The notes below the pieces were generated by a model. That model was not told where the DNA came from. It searched no databases and saw only the letters and a list, made by a program, of their open reading frames with translations. This document shows, piece by piece, positions 1 through 10,734 of a stretch of 64,000 nt of DNA. Source of the stretch: Stenogyne calaminthoides (Eukaryota > Streptophyta > Magnoliopsida > Lamiales > Lamiaceae); the NCBI GenBank assembly GCA_037126765.1, contig JBBCBC010000043.1, positions 1,302,001 to 1,366,000 of the forward strand, given 5' to 3'. The translations under genes were made by a program, and so were the position numbers. Position 1 is the stretch's first letter; each line of letters opens with the position of its first letter.

Positions 1-2211
1 ATATACTATAATTGTTCTTCATTTCTTCAGAGTTGTAATTAATAAGTATGTGATAAATGTAAACAAAAATACAAGATAAACATAAATATAAAGAAATGAT
101 AAGAATTAATAGAATGATGTCCCAAAAACTCAGCAACTTAAATCTTTAGTCTTTTAAAGTTGGAATTAGTCTTCATAACTTAATTACGATTCAAAAAAAA
201 AAAAACTCTTATGTGAGTTACATTCATGTAAAGTGTTTTTTTTTTTTTTTTTCAGATAAAAAGTTAAAATACTTGAATTTATAAAACCTGGTTAATGAGT
301 GATATACTATTATTATTAATTCATTAATTGTAATTGAATGATATGATTTTTTACTATAAAAGATAATAACACTTAAAAATGTGACTTATATTACAGTAGG
401 TGTATTCGTAGTGATAATTAATGGATATGAATTATATTACAAAAGTATATGGCGAACAAATTTCATAACATATCAATTTTATTTTATTTTAGTTTCATAG
501 TTTACTATAATCCATCTTTTACTGTTCTACATGTACATAAATTGTTTTCTACTTTTTTGGTATCCAAGAAATTATAGTTTCTAAACTACTATAACTTGAA
601 ATTTAATTTCTTTGATTGCAGAGTAGGTATCGTCATATGAAAATATTAAATCGGTCCACTTTCGATAAAGATAATGCTCATCTCCTATTCAAAATATAAG
701 ATATTTTGATCTTTTGCACGTTTATTAATAAAAAAAAATATACCAAAATTAGTCTTATTTAATGATAAATTATCTTTAATGACATATGATAGGGAGTAAA
801 ACAAGAAAGTAAAGAAAGAGTATTAAATAAGGGCGGTATAGAGAAATAAAAAGTCTAATTGGAATGTATTTAGCTTATATTAAAAGGCATTAACATTAAG
901 CTCATAAATTATCCACAAAGAGTAGGTATCTTTTTATGTAATTTTCTTATCAATGTATATCAAACTACATTATAAAATAATACTCGTAAACTTTCTGCGA
1001 ATTAAATTATGACAAAGTTTAGTATGAAAATTTTCATATATGAAAAAAATTTAATTTATAATTAAATTTTATAATTGGTGAAGGTAAGATAAAATTGAGT
1101 GGTTCATGGTTCACTCGGTCCAAGTGGTTCATGGTTCACCCGGCTCGAATAGATCATAATTTAGGGTTCATTATTTAGTGTTTAGGGTGTAGATGATTGA
1201 TTTATGACAATTTTATAAATTTTCATATATGAAATTTTTTAAGCTGGACCTACTTTTAAATTATTAAGATCGCGTAAAAGTATTCATTAATGTAAAGCAT
1301 AAGTTATCCATAAAAGTCAATCAAATGTTAAAGCATTTTTATTACTGTTTTTATTTGGCATTACATTTCACCCGCACCCATCAAGTGAATTAATTACTTT
1401 TTAATACATATCATTATAATTAATAATATTAAATGCTATTTATAGTAATTTATTAAAATAATAATATGAATTTATAAGTATAATATTATCAAAATCATGT
1501 CACGATTAAGTTTTGTGAAAATTTATATGGCTAGCTAGTAATGATGTAGAGTAGAGATTTATCATAAATTATAGGAATTCCACATAATTCACACTTTCAA
1601 AATCCAATCCACATCCCTGTCAAAAAAAAAATTCAATCCAGATCAATGGATCCTCCCCATTTAGGTTGCGATTGTGTTTGGGATTTATGTACATAAATTT
1701 TAAAATTTTAGAATCCTTTTTAGTAAATCCATGTTTATTTTGAAATTTAACTAGAATTTTAACTTTATGTCAAATCTACTTTAATAATGATTGATATTTA
1801 TTATTATATTGATTAAAGCAGATGTATTGGGAAGATTAATTAGGTGGTGTTTGTTTTCAATAGGGAGGTCATATGAAAATTCACATCCCATCCTCCATCT
1901 AAATACATATCCACCCATATTATACATCTATACCCTAAAATTATCACATCACTACTTTTCTTACACCAACTCATTTTCTCTCATACTTTTCTTATAACAA
2001 TTCATTATTTCTCATACTTTTCTTACACTTTTCTTTCATATTTATCACACTAACTTAATAAAATAATACATCATCATAATTAAAAAGATTAAAAAAAAAT
2101 CAATTCATCCCTACTACATCCAACCCAAAACAAACAAGGAATTACTTTCAATGACATCCACTTTTTTTTTTTTTTCCATCCAGGGAGCTCAAAACAAACA
2201 TACCCTTATAG
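1..2211. other. AT-rich flank without a recognisable gene
   Basis: I see no convincing gene. The stretch is AT-rich with homopolymer runs. From about 880 onward, blocks of it recur in the same order inside the retroelement to the right: 880-898 matches 2513-2531, and the motif starting GGCTAGCTAGTAATGATG at 1529 recurs at 3717. It therefore behaves as the left arm of a host locus that was interrupted at 2216. Confidence 0.6.
1842..2205. mobile_element. MITE-like element with imperfect inverted ends
   Basis: The left end (GGTGTTTGTTTTCAATAGGG) and the reverse complement of the right end (GGGTATGTTTGTTTTGAGC) match imperfectly, and the interior is short and non-coding. This resembles Harbinger/Tourist-type MITE ends, but no clear target duplication was found. 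A second, blocky copy of the left end occurs near 4262. Confidence 0.35.
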
Positions 2212-2216
2212 ATTAT

Positions 2217-3185
2217 TGTAAACGGTTTTAGAAAGGGAGGGGTGAATAGACTATTTTTTGCGCAATAAAGGCGCTTAAGATCGAGTCTTAAATCGGTTTG
2301 AGCCGATAACCAAAACTTAAAAAGAACTATCGGTTTAAATGTGTCAAAGCTTAAGTTTTAAAAAACCGGTTTTGATAAATCGATTCCAAAATCTTTTAAT
2401 CACTGATGTGTCAAATGATCGCATCGAAGCTTGGTATTTTCAACTTGAATATGTATGCGCTTTTAAAGGTTGTGTGTGATTATGTGAACACTAATCAAAG
2501 CTTTATATTTCCCTAAAAGGCATTAACATTAAGTCCAACACAAAGACAATAAATGTTTAAAGAGTTCACACTCAAAGATCCCGTAACTAGAAACCCTATA
2601 AACAACTTAACCAACCTACTTTTTGGATAAGATTGTTTGGTTCCAACTATTCTTTTCTTTAGCGATAATAATAACTCAAAAAATTTTTATGCTAAGAACT
2701 TATGGGATGAACACTTAATAAAGATTAATCTTCTTGATCGTGTTTTTTGCTAAAATCAAATTAGCTTGAATTAATTGTTCAAAGTTTAGTTCAAAATTTT
2801 AATCCCATATATATAGACCTTGAAAAAAGAGCCGTTTTTTATATTTGGTAAATTAAATTTTGTAATTGGTGAAATTGGTCTTGTTCTTATTGATAAAATT
2901 TTTCGAACTAAGTTTGACATTCATTGGTTCGACGTATGATTAGGTGAAACATCAAGTGGTTCATGGTTCACCCAACTAGCAGACTTGGAATAGATCATAA
3001 TTTAGGGTTCATTATTTAGTGTTTAATTGACCTACACATATTGAGTTCCCCAATTGTACCTATCTATTACATTAGTTGTTCTATACAAGAATTATCAACC
3101 GGTCTCCTATGCATTATAAACATTTAACAATTGGTCCTATTACAATTTTTTCGGAACTTTCATCAAAACTATAAATTTCCCAACA
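2217..3185 (-). repeat. 3' LTR of the Copia-type element (left copy)
   Basis: On the plus strand it runs from TGTAAACGG to CCCAACA, so it has TG/CA termini in transcript orientation. It includes the stretch GGGAGGGGTGAATAG, common in plant LTRs. Its end is shared with the LTR that finishes at 9857. Host-like blocks appear within it from about 2513, so the length of about 969 bp is probably inflated. Confidence 0.6.
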
Positions 3186-3197
3186 ATTTCCCCTTTT
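3186..3197 (-). promoter_or_regulatory. Polypurine tract of the Copia-type element
   Basis: Read on the minus strand this is AAAAGGGGAAAT directly next to the LTR start TGTTGGGAAA. That is the expected place and composition for the plus-strand DNA primer of an LTR retrotransposon. Confidence 0.6.
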
Positions 3198-6100
3198 GAT
3201 GAAACCAAAACACTTGAGAAACCAAAAAATTTTAGAACAATTAAATATAATCGAGAAGACAATGAGACTTTGTCTTAATCGTATTAAACTTTTCTCATTA
3301 AAGAATGATGATTAATGTTATCCATAAAAAAATTAATAACAAATGTCCTAAAGTCCTTTTTCATTATCCTGTTTTTTTGATTTGATAACGTTGAAAAACC
3401 ATTTTCCATTTGACATCATTTCTTCAGGATCGCATTTGCCCGCTTTCATGTCAAAGTAGAATCTTTGAAAATAATTACTTTTCGAGCCATCCGCCCTAAC
3501 TTCGAGTACTCCAGATGATCATACATTATTTTTACATTATAATTCTCCGAATAATATTTAAATGCTTCATTTATAACAAGATTAATTTATTAAAATAAAT
3601 AATATGATCTCATTTATAAGTATAATATTAATTTCATATTTTCATTTTTTTTTTTCCCTTCGATTTTCGGCTTCTTCTGTTTGTCTTTGGACATCTTTTT
3701 CACCGATAATTTATCTGGCTAGCTAGTAATGATGTAGAGTGGTTTCTCATTCTGCTATTCCCTTTTTGGTTTGACTCAAAAAAAGTGAGTGAGGTGGGAG
3801 GTCGAGCACATAAATTATAGGAATTCCACATAATTCACATGTTTTCAAATCCAATCCACATCCCTGTCAAAAAAAAAAAAAATCCACATCAATGGATCCT
3901 CCGCCCTCAACTTTTCTTTCGTAAGATTTTGAGACAAGATCCGATTTTTGGTGATTTAATGTTGTGTCACTTGATCTCGGTTCGATTGTTCGTGCCTCCA
4001 ATGAATCTGCAATTTTCATCGGCAAAATTCATGTATCCTTCATGATGGCATTTTGATTTTTCGATTCTTCTGTTAGAATTTTCCCGGATGAATAGTAAAT
4101 GTATATGTTTATTTTGAAATTTAACTAAACTGAAATTTAATATTTAATCCGAACGATATTTAATAATGATTGATATTGTATTATTATATTATATTGAAGG
4201 TGGCCGATTGAAGAATAATAAAGTGTATAAAGTATGATGATTAGGAAAGATTAATTAAGTGGTGTTTGTTTTTCGATGGGGAGGTCCGGATGGGGATGGG
4301 ATCTCCCACTTTTTTTTTTTTTCTTGGACTTTGGGGGTTGGCACATCTCATCCTTGGCCCAAAATGACCAATAGAAAGCACTTCATCCATTCTGTTCCCA
4401 TTTGGCCTTTGGCAATTTATCTTGATAACAACCTTGTTGAGATTGGCCTTCTTCTTATCACATCAACTCCAAATTTCTTGTTCTTACATCAAGGAACCCG
4501 TCATTTGTTCTTTTTCATCAATTATTGCTTTTCTTATAATGTAATAGCATTATCTCTACCCATAATTGTTTTTGACAATATGTCAAACAACAATTTTTTT
4601 TTGAGCATAGGCAAAAACTCATTGATGTTTGTCAAGAGCACTAACGTTCTCCCCCAAATGGGCAAAGAGATCCGCCCTTTGGGTAGGCCGAAAACCCGGG
4701 TTATACCGCGATTCATCATAATTAAAATCCAGATCCACTAAATTTTAGAATTTAGTGCTTCATATCGCATCAACGATTGCATTCATCCCTCAAGGCCCGC
4801 ATTGCTCCAACCTCCAAATTCAAATCCCGAGTGATATTGAATCAGATTTAACTTATCATCCACGATCCTTGTTGCCGCCCGCATCCACTAATTTTGCCCA
4901 TACCATTCACAATCTACGATAAGATAGATTCGCTGCATTAATACAAAGAATATCACACAAAGTGAAACTAAAAGCAATAAAGCATAACAAACATTTAAGA
5001 TCGATTGGATTTTAAAAAGCTACATCAAATAAACACAAATTACCGATTTTTTCAAAAGATGATTTTGAAACTTAGGAAAACACTTTGAATCAGAGAAAGT
5101 AATCTGGAGTTTTCAGAGAATAGATCGCAAGTTTGTGAAATGGAAAACTCGATGAACTTTATAAAGAAAAGAAGACACAATTTTGAAGATCAACCGTTTG
5201 AAAAGATTGAATCGTAGGGTTAAAAAAGCACGTCACGAAAAAACTTTTGGATTTAAAAGCACGTTTAACACATGTCTCCACACCAAATGATTTGGAATTT
5301 AATGGGTACAAACTCAATATCCTAAGATCCGAGAAAAATAAGAACAAGAGAAAAGAAAACGATGTCCTCCACAATACCAGTTGTGTTGATTTCACTTGTT
5401 GATCTTAGTATTCAAGCCTTTTTCCCAACCGATCAGAACTAATACTTTTTTTGAGGTTTCAAGCTCAAAATTCCTTGAATACGCCCGATTTCTTCCGATT
5501 AATATATTTTATCCGATTTTTGAAAACAAATATCGATTTTGGTTGACATTTATATATAAGTATATAAAACTTAGTCTAGAATAAATTCCCTAAATTAATG
5601 AGTAATTATCGCCCTCTTTTGGTCAATCAAATTTATCCAATTAAACAAGTCCTACATCGCCGTCCTTTTTGGTGCATTTCTCTAAGGTTTTGAGAACTTG
5701 TATTTGCATTTGCACCCTCGCTTGGCCTCTATAAATTGGACCAATTGCTTTACACAACATAACCCATTCACCATACTTATTTTCTTTGTAGAATCATGCA
5801 TCCCGGTGAACCCTTATTTCCAAACTTCCCAAAAATACCTTTACCCCTTTTTTCAATGATTTCAAATTCTCAAATCAACCCTTTTGTCCCTTTATCATTG
5901 TTTTTATCCATAATTTTTATCTTTACCACCACGGCGGGCGTTTCATTGCAAATAAAGACACTATTACAAAAATCGTTATGACACTACATTAACTTTAGTC
6001 AAAATAACGTTTTTATCTTCTTGATTCCAATACACCATTTAAAACCAGAGCCCAATCATTTTTTATTATTTTATTATTTCTTGATTTCCTGGTTAAAAAA

Positions 6101-6542
6101 GCATCCAAAAGTGGGGAAAATGAGAGCATCGATTTAAAATCTTATCCACTTGGGGGATGAGGGTTTAGGGTTAATTTACATTTTTGGTTATCACTTATGT
6201 CCTTTGTCCTTTGTACTTTGTTGTAATGTAACCCCGACCTTCGGTCTTTTTCAATGAAAAGTTCTATTATTCCATTGTTGTGTAAAATTCTTGTATCTTT
6301 AGTATTAAGTATCCCAAAGTAAAATAACCCAATCGATTTAATCGATATTCCAACAATTTCTAATTAGAACTCAAATCTTGTAAATAGATCAATCTTAATC
6401 AAAAGATACCAAAAATATTCCTTTCGACCGGTTAGTCTCTTAACCAAATTTGGTTCTCGAGATCATTCCATCAAACATTTTAGGTGCATTTTCTCCAAGA
6501 TCCGATTAGCTAATAATTCTCGAATCGATCTCATTTAGTGGC

Positions 6543-6728
6543 TTAGTTAGAATATCGACTTTCAGATATCAAGATGAATCTTTTCCATTCGATATTCTTC
6601 TTTTCAACATGATCTCTCATAAAATGGTGTCTCGACATCCACATGGATAATGGAACGGGATTAGTGATTGCATAATACTTCTTATCGATAGGTACATTGT
6701 TGGCTTCAATGTTATAATCCCTCACCAA
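6543..6728 (-). pseudogene. Copia RNase H fragment (decayed)
   Basis: The minus-strand frame contains AITNPV, a disrupted form of the block before the SRTKHIDV motif, then RHHFMRDHVEKKNIE. This corresponds to the Copia RNase H segment in which a conserved histidine-rich stretch precedes the C-terminal end. Flanking frames (up to about 6921) are broken. It fits the polarity of the surrounding LTRs. No intact polyprotein remains, so this is a remnant. A host origin is unlikely. Confidence 0.65.
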
Positions 6729-7072
6729 TTGCCAGTTTGATCAAAGTAAGAATCGATTTTTCACCACGAGATCGGTTTTTCAACTCACCCCACATGGATT
6801 TTTCAACCTCCATAATCGAATCGTCAATTATCATCCGACAAAATAAACCAAGATTTACCGTCCCTTCATGTTGAAATAACCCTTTAGGTGGCTTATCATT
6901 GATTTGCAATAACACATACACCTGAATAACCCTAGGTATAGTATTCCAATGAGGGCCCTATATTCCTCGATTTGTTTTTTTCGACCATCCTCATCTGATC
7001 CATCTTGAATCCAATCATAGGAATTTTGGCTTCCTTACAATTTTGAAAAACTTAGCCAATAAATTCTAGCTA

Positions 7073-9315
7073 AATCTCAGGAAGACCCGGTTTGCCCATC
7101 ATGGACATCTCGAACTCGATGGATCTTCCATTCGATTCAACTTTGATCATAATAAGGTTCTCGTAACCCCACTTCCGAACCCATACCAAGCTCGGCGAGC
7201 TCGCTTCGCCATAAAGAGCTGTACAAAGCAGGGTTGTTCGACACCCAAGGAAGATCAAGCAACGAGGCTCTCATCATAATCAATTCTTGATTGTGAATAC
7301 CCCAACGCAACAAGTCTTGAGGATGACGCTTGATTACTCCAAATAACGGAAACTCAGTCACCCACGGAATCCGTTCTTCCCAAAAATTGTTGTTGGTTCG
7401 GACCCCATATCTAGTAAGTTCCCAATTCTCCAAGCAGCTGATAAACCCTTATCATCAAATTGTAAATGAGTCTCCGTTTATCATCTTTGGAAATTTTTAT
7501 GAACTCAAATAATCGCATCGTACCTTAGTTCTGAATCGTTCTGTATTATTATTAGTTTTATAGCAGCATCCATTTTCAAGATGAACTAAACATAACTAGC
7601 TACAATGGATTAAAACGACAAGTAGGTTAGATGGTGGCATCCAATAATTTTGAAACACCGGTTATGCAATTATAAAAGGAAAAGCGAAGATGACCTTAAA
7701 TTGTGAGTTCCTTTTGCTATCCCCTTCCTTCCTCCTTAAATACAACACAGATAAAACTCTCTTACTAAATCAATTTAATTCCGCGTTTTGGTTCTGTTAA
7801 AACAACTAGAATATCATACTCTATTGTCAATTAGCTTATATAAAGTGTACATAATTTTCACCAATAATATGAAAATCATTCACACCCTCCTAGCTTTCTG
7901 GAGAACCAAATGTCTTATGAACAAGTTCTATGTGAGGTTGTCAAATGTCATATGTAGAGATATCATTATTAAGGCAAAACAAGCACATCATTACTATACA
8001 TCTACCTGGAATGTTTGCTTCGAAAATAACCTTTGAGCATCCCACATGGTAGTTCACTGAAAATCGTGGATAGTAAATTTTGGGAATCCATACAAACAGA
8101 GCATTTCTATTGTGATCGGTTAGATCTCATGGTGATTTGTTCCCATACACATAATCATACGCCTATATATGCTTTCTGCTTTTATATGATTATTAGTTGT
8201 TGGTTTAGAAGATTTGGGATTTTTTTTTTCCATTTTTGCCCAAAGGTGGTTCAGTCTTGGATCAATCAAAGAAAAAAGTAAATACACAGTGAACAATAAC
8301 TTACCTTTACTATTCAAAATTTCTTCAAGAACTTTCAAATTCCTTCTACTCCCTCTATCTCATTTTATTTGCCTTTTTCTAAGGAAGAATTGTTGTTCCA
8401 AAAATAATCTAGGAGTATTTATTTTTGTGATAATATGCATTATATAACTAAGTAGATAAACAAAAGGAAAAATATGACACCCTACGCATATCTTTATTGC
8501 TACTTAAGGGCTGTTTTCAACTCATTTTCTAACCCCTTAGAATAGTAGAATCACTTAATTTTTTAAGAAGTTGGGTCTTACCAACTTTAAAAATAAGTGA
8601 TTTTCACTATTGGTAAGACACAACTTTTTTCAAAATAGAAGTAATTCTAGTGTTGAAATAGAGTTTGAAAACACTACCTTAATCACTTTCTTAATTCATT
8701 GCGAACTTGCAAATCTTGAAAATAAAAACCAACTCAAACGACAAAATCACCCAATTTCATTGTTCCCAATCTCAAACCAAACATCAAAAACATCCTCAAA
8801 ACCAAGAACAAGGCACCAAATTATAAAAATTAAAAAAATCACAACTTTTCACCTTATGAGCAAACAAAATGCAAGAAAGTTCATCAATCACATTACACAT
8901 CCATAGTTTCAGAAACCCATAAAAAGTAAAGCAATAGAAGTGGGATTCAAACCTGAAATTGAGAAACTGGCCAGAAAAGAAGAGCAGAACAGAAGTAGAA
9001 AATGAATGGTTTTAAAAAACGGATCGGCCCAAAGATTCTTCCTCAAGAATCGATGATACCTGAGGTCCAGAGAACCAACACCGATACCACTTTGTAGGTC
9101 CCGAAAGGCGGCCAATAAAGCGTTGAAACAGAGAATAACGATATGAACTGAAGAATCTTTAGAAAATGCGACACCAACGCCATGATTTTGCAAGGATCGC
9201 GCCCTCGCCCACACAGATTTACCCATGATTGCGGATTGTTCCAAAGATAGTAGTAAAATGGGAATGGATGAAAGATTACTCCTAAACATAGCCCTAGTCT
9301 TAATCCCCAAACAAC
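7073..9315 (-). pseudogene. Scrambled second copy of the PLMT gene
   Basis: This minus-strand copy corresponds to both PLMT exons: exon 1 about 9315-8953 and exon 2 from about 7447 down to about 7073. Sequence through the donor site (CAG then GTTTGAATC at 8953) and the acceptor is retained, but extra blocks are present. Exon 1 carries an insertion of about 117 bp between the WPP and FYF positions and has lost its ATG. Exon 2 keeps YGVR, IPWVTEF and FGVIK-like pieces in shifting frames. About 270 bp of the intron (7741-8006) look identical to 11213-11478 of the other copy. It lies inside the mosaic Copia element. It cannot encode a protein as read and may be an assembly product and not a real pseudogene. 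Confidence 0.7.
9080..9090 (-). promoter_or_regulatory. Candidate primer-binding site (initiator-Met type)
   Basis: The minus strand reads ACAAAGTGGTATCGGTGTTGG, like the plant Copia primer site TGGTATCAGAGC that directly follows the 5' LTR. One or two differences from the usual site are visible. It sits between the right LTR and the interior of the element, in the expected order for minus-strand transcription, and falls in the block inserted into PLMT exon 1 of the scrambled copy. Confidence 0.5.
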
Positions 9316-9857
9316 TTAACCTAACTTGAGGGTTTGGATACAATATGAAATCTTTTTCACAGATTTTATATCTAAGACGTATGAACACTTATTCAGTGGG
9401 GAGAATTTGGTTGATTGTAATTGTCAATTGGTGTTTTTGAATTTCGTTTATATTTGGCAGACCTTGCAGTGAGTTTATTCGGGCCTAGGGCTAAATCTTG
9501 TTTTTGTTCTTATTGGATAGATTTTTTTTAGATCGAGTATCCATTCTTTCGTGATTTGGATCGATTTCATTGAGTTAAATGAGATATTTTTATTTGTAAA
9601 CCATTTGATCTTTTTAATTGAGCTTACGTATCTTCAAATTTTAGTAATCCGACCGATCGATCGATATGATCTTCTCGTTTTCTTTTCTAGCGTTACGCCT
9701 GGCTTGATTCGTAAATTCGATATACATATTGAAGTATATATTTTATCTATTATTAAACTTATCAACCAACTCCTATGTTTAAAAAAACATCGGTCATTTA
9801 ACCGGTCCGAACTTTATTTTATGTGTTTTATTTCATCAAACTATAAATTTCCCAACA
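9093..9857 (-). repeat. 5' LTR of the Copia-type element (right copy, mosaic)
   Basis: The right part (about 9755-9857) shares a series of blocks with the left LTR, including TATCAACC, CTCCTATG, CATTTAAC and the terminal AAATTTCCCAACA. The inner boundary next to the primer site begins TGTAGG. Host-like PLMT exon 1 and promoter blocks are interleaved, so the internal limits are approximate. Confidence 0.5.
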
Positions 9858-10036
9858 ATTATATAGATATTTGTAGGTGTGGATGAAATTTGGAATTTGA
9901 AAATTAAAATAACAATAACACCAGGTTGAATTTACAAACTCAAATTTTAGAGAAACACTATTTGTAGAATTTTCTTTTTTCGATTAAAATAATTAATACT
10001 AACAAATTAATATATTTTAGTAAAACAAATAATATC

Positions 10037-10040
<4 letters not shown>

Positions 10041-10068
<28 letters not shown>
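10041..10068. repeat. (AT)n microsatellite
   Basis: This is an uninterrupted run of 14 AT units just right of the Copia insertion site. Confidence 0.95.
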
Positions 10069-10071
<3 letters not shown>

Positions 10072-10117
10072 AAAAATTGCAAGGCGCACCTAATTGGTAC
10101 AAAAAGAGAAACAAGTA

Positions 10118-10385
10118 CTCCTTCCGTCCCACTATAAGTTTCCTACATTCACTTTCTATCCGTTCCACTGTAAATTTCTCATTCCATAAATAGAAAAATT
10201 AACTTCACTATCCATAATTTTTATCTTTACTTTCACACAATATTACAAAAAATGTCACTCATTACTTTACATATTTTTTCCTCTCTTCCAATACCCAAAA
10301 CCACCCTTCATTTTTATTATTTTATTATTATTCCTTAGTTAAAACATCCAAAAGAAAGGGGAAACTTATACATGGGCGTAGGGAG
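10118..10385. mobile_element. Stowaway-like MITE
   Basis: It is flanked by TA on both sides (10116-10117 and 10386-10387). The left end CTCCTTCCGTCCC matches the Stowaway/mariner consensus CTCCCTCCGTCCC. The right end is degenerate (GCGTAGGGAG). A blocky copy of its interior recurs at about 5.88-6.13 kb inside the retroelement. Confidence 0.7.
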
Positions 10386-10734
10386 TAATACATTTATGTC
10401 CCTTGAGTTTCTTTTCAATTTCAAAGAGAAATATAGTGTAACAAAGAAACAATAATAGAGAATTCAACAACGATTAGAATTAGATTCAATACGATCAATC
10501 TTATCAAGGAGAGCAAAATTGGATGAAGCATACATAACATAGATGAGTAAGGGCCCGGTTGGTTGGGGATAATGGAAGTGGGTAATGGGAATTACTTCTA
10601 TTGATATTGCTTGGTAGGTTTGATAAAAAAATTTTTCTCAAAAAAACTATTGTTGTTGTAAATCTAACAATTAAACCCCAGTGAAAAATTCACCATTACC
10701 AAAATACAATTATTTAAATGCAAAAACTCGAGGA

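Larger units (their letters stand above)
2217..9857 (-). mobile_element. Copia-type LTR retrotransposon, minus strand, mosaic interior
   Basis: The element starts TGTAAACGG and ends TTTCCCAACA on the plus strand. It is bounded on both sides by the 5-bp direct repeat ATTAT (2212-2216 and 9858-9862). Both terminal regions share sequence such as the run ending CTATAAATTTCCCAACA (to 3185 and to 9857). A polypurine tract adjoins the left LTR, a TGGTATC-type primer site adjoins the right LTR, and a decayed RNase H domain is encoded on the minus strand near 6.5-6.7 kb. All of this agrees with an element transcribed right to left. The oddity is that blocks of the left flank (880-2205) recur in order between about 2513 and 4320, and blocks of the right flank (about 10.1-12.66 kb) recur in order between about 5.88 and 9.6 kb. 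Host and element sequence are therefore interleaved. This could be an assembly merge of an empty-site and an occupied haplotype. Confidence 0.75.

Noticed and set aside
7741..8006. Explaining all PLMT copy differences as raw long-read error
   Set aside because: About 270 bp look identical to the other copy, so random read error at a high rate cannot be the cause. Block-wise merging fits better.
8909..9388. A 159-residue minus-strand frame
   Set aside because: It is a shifted frame over the damaged PLMT exon 1 with inserted retroelement blocks, not a separate gene.
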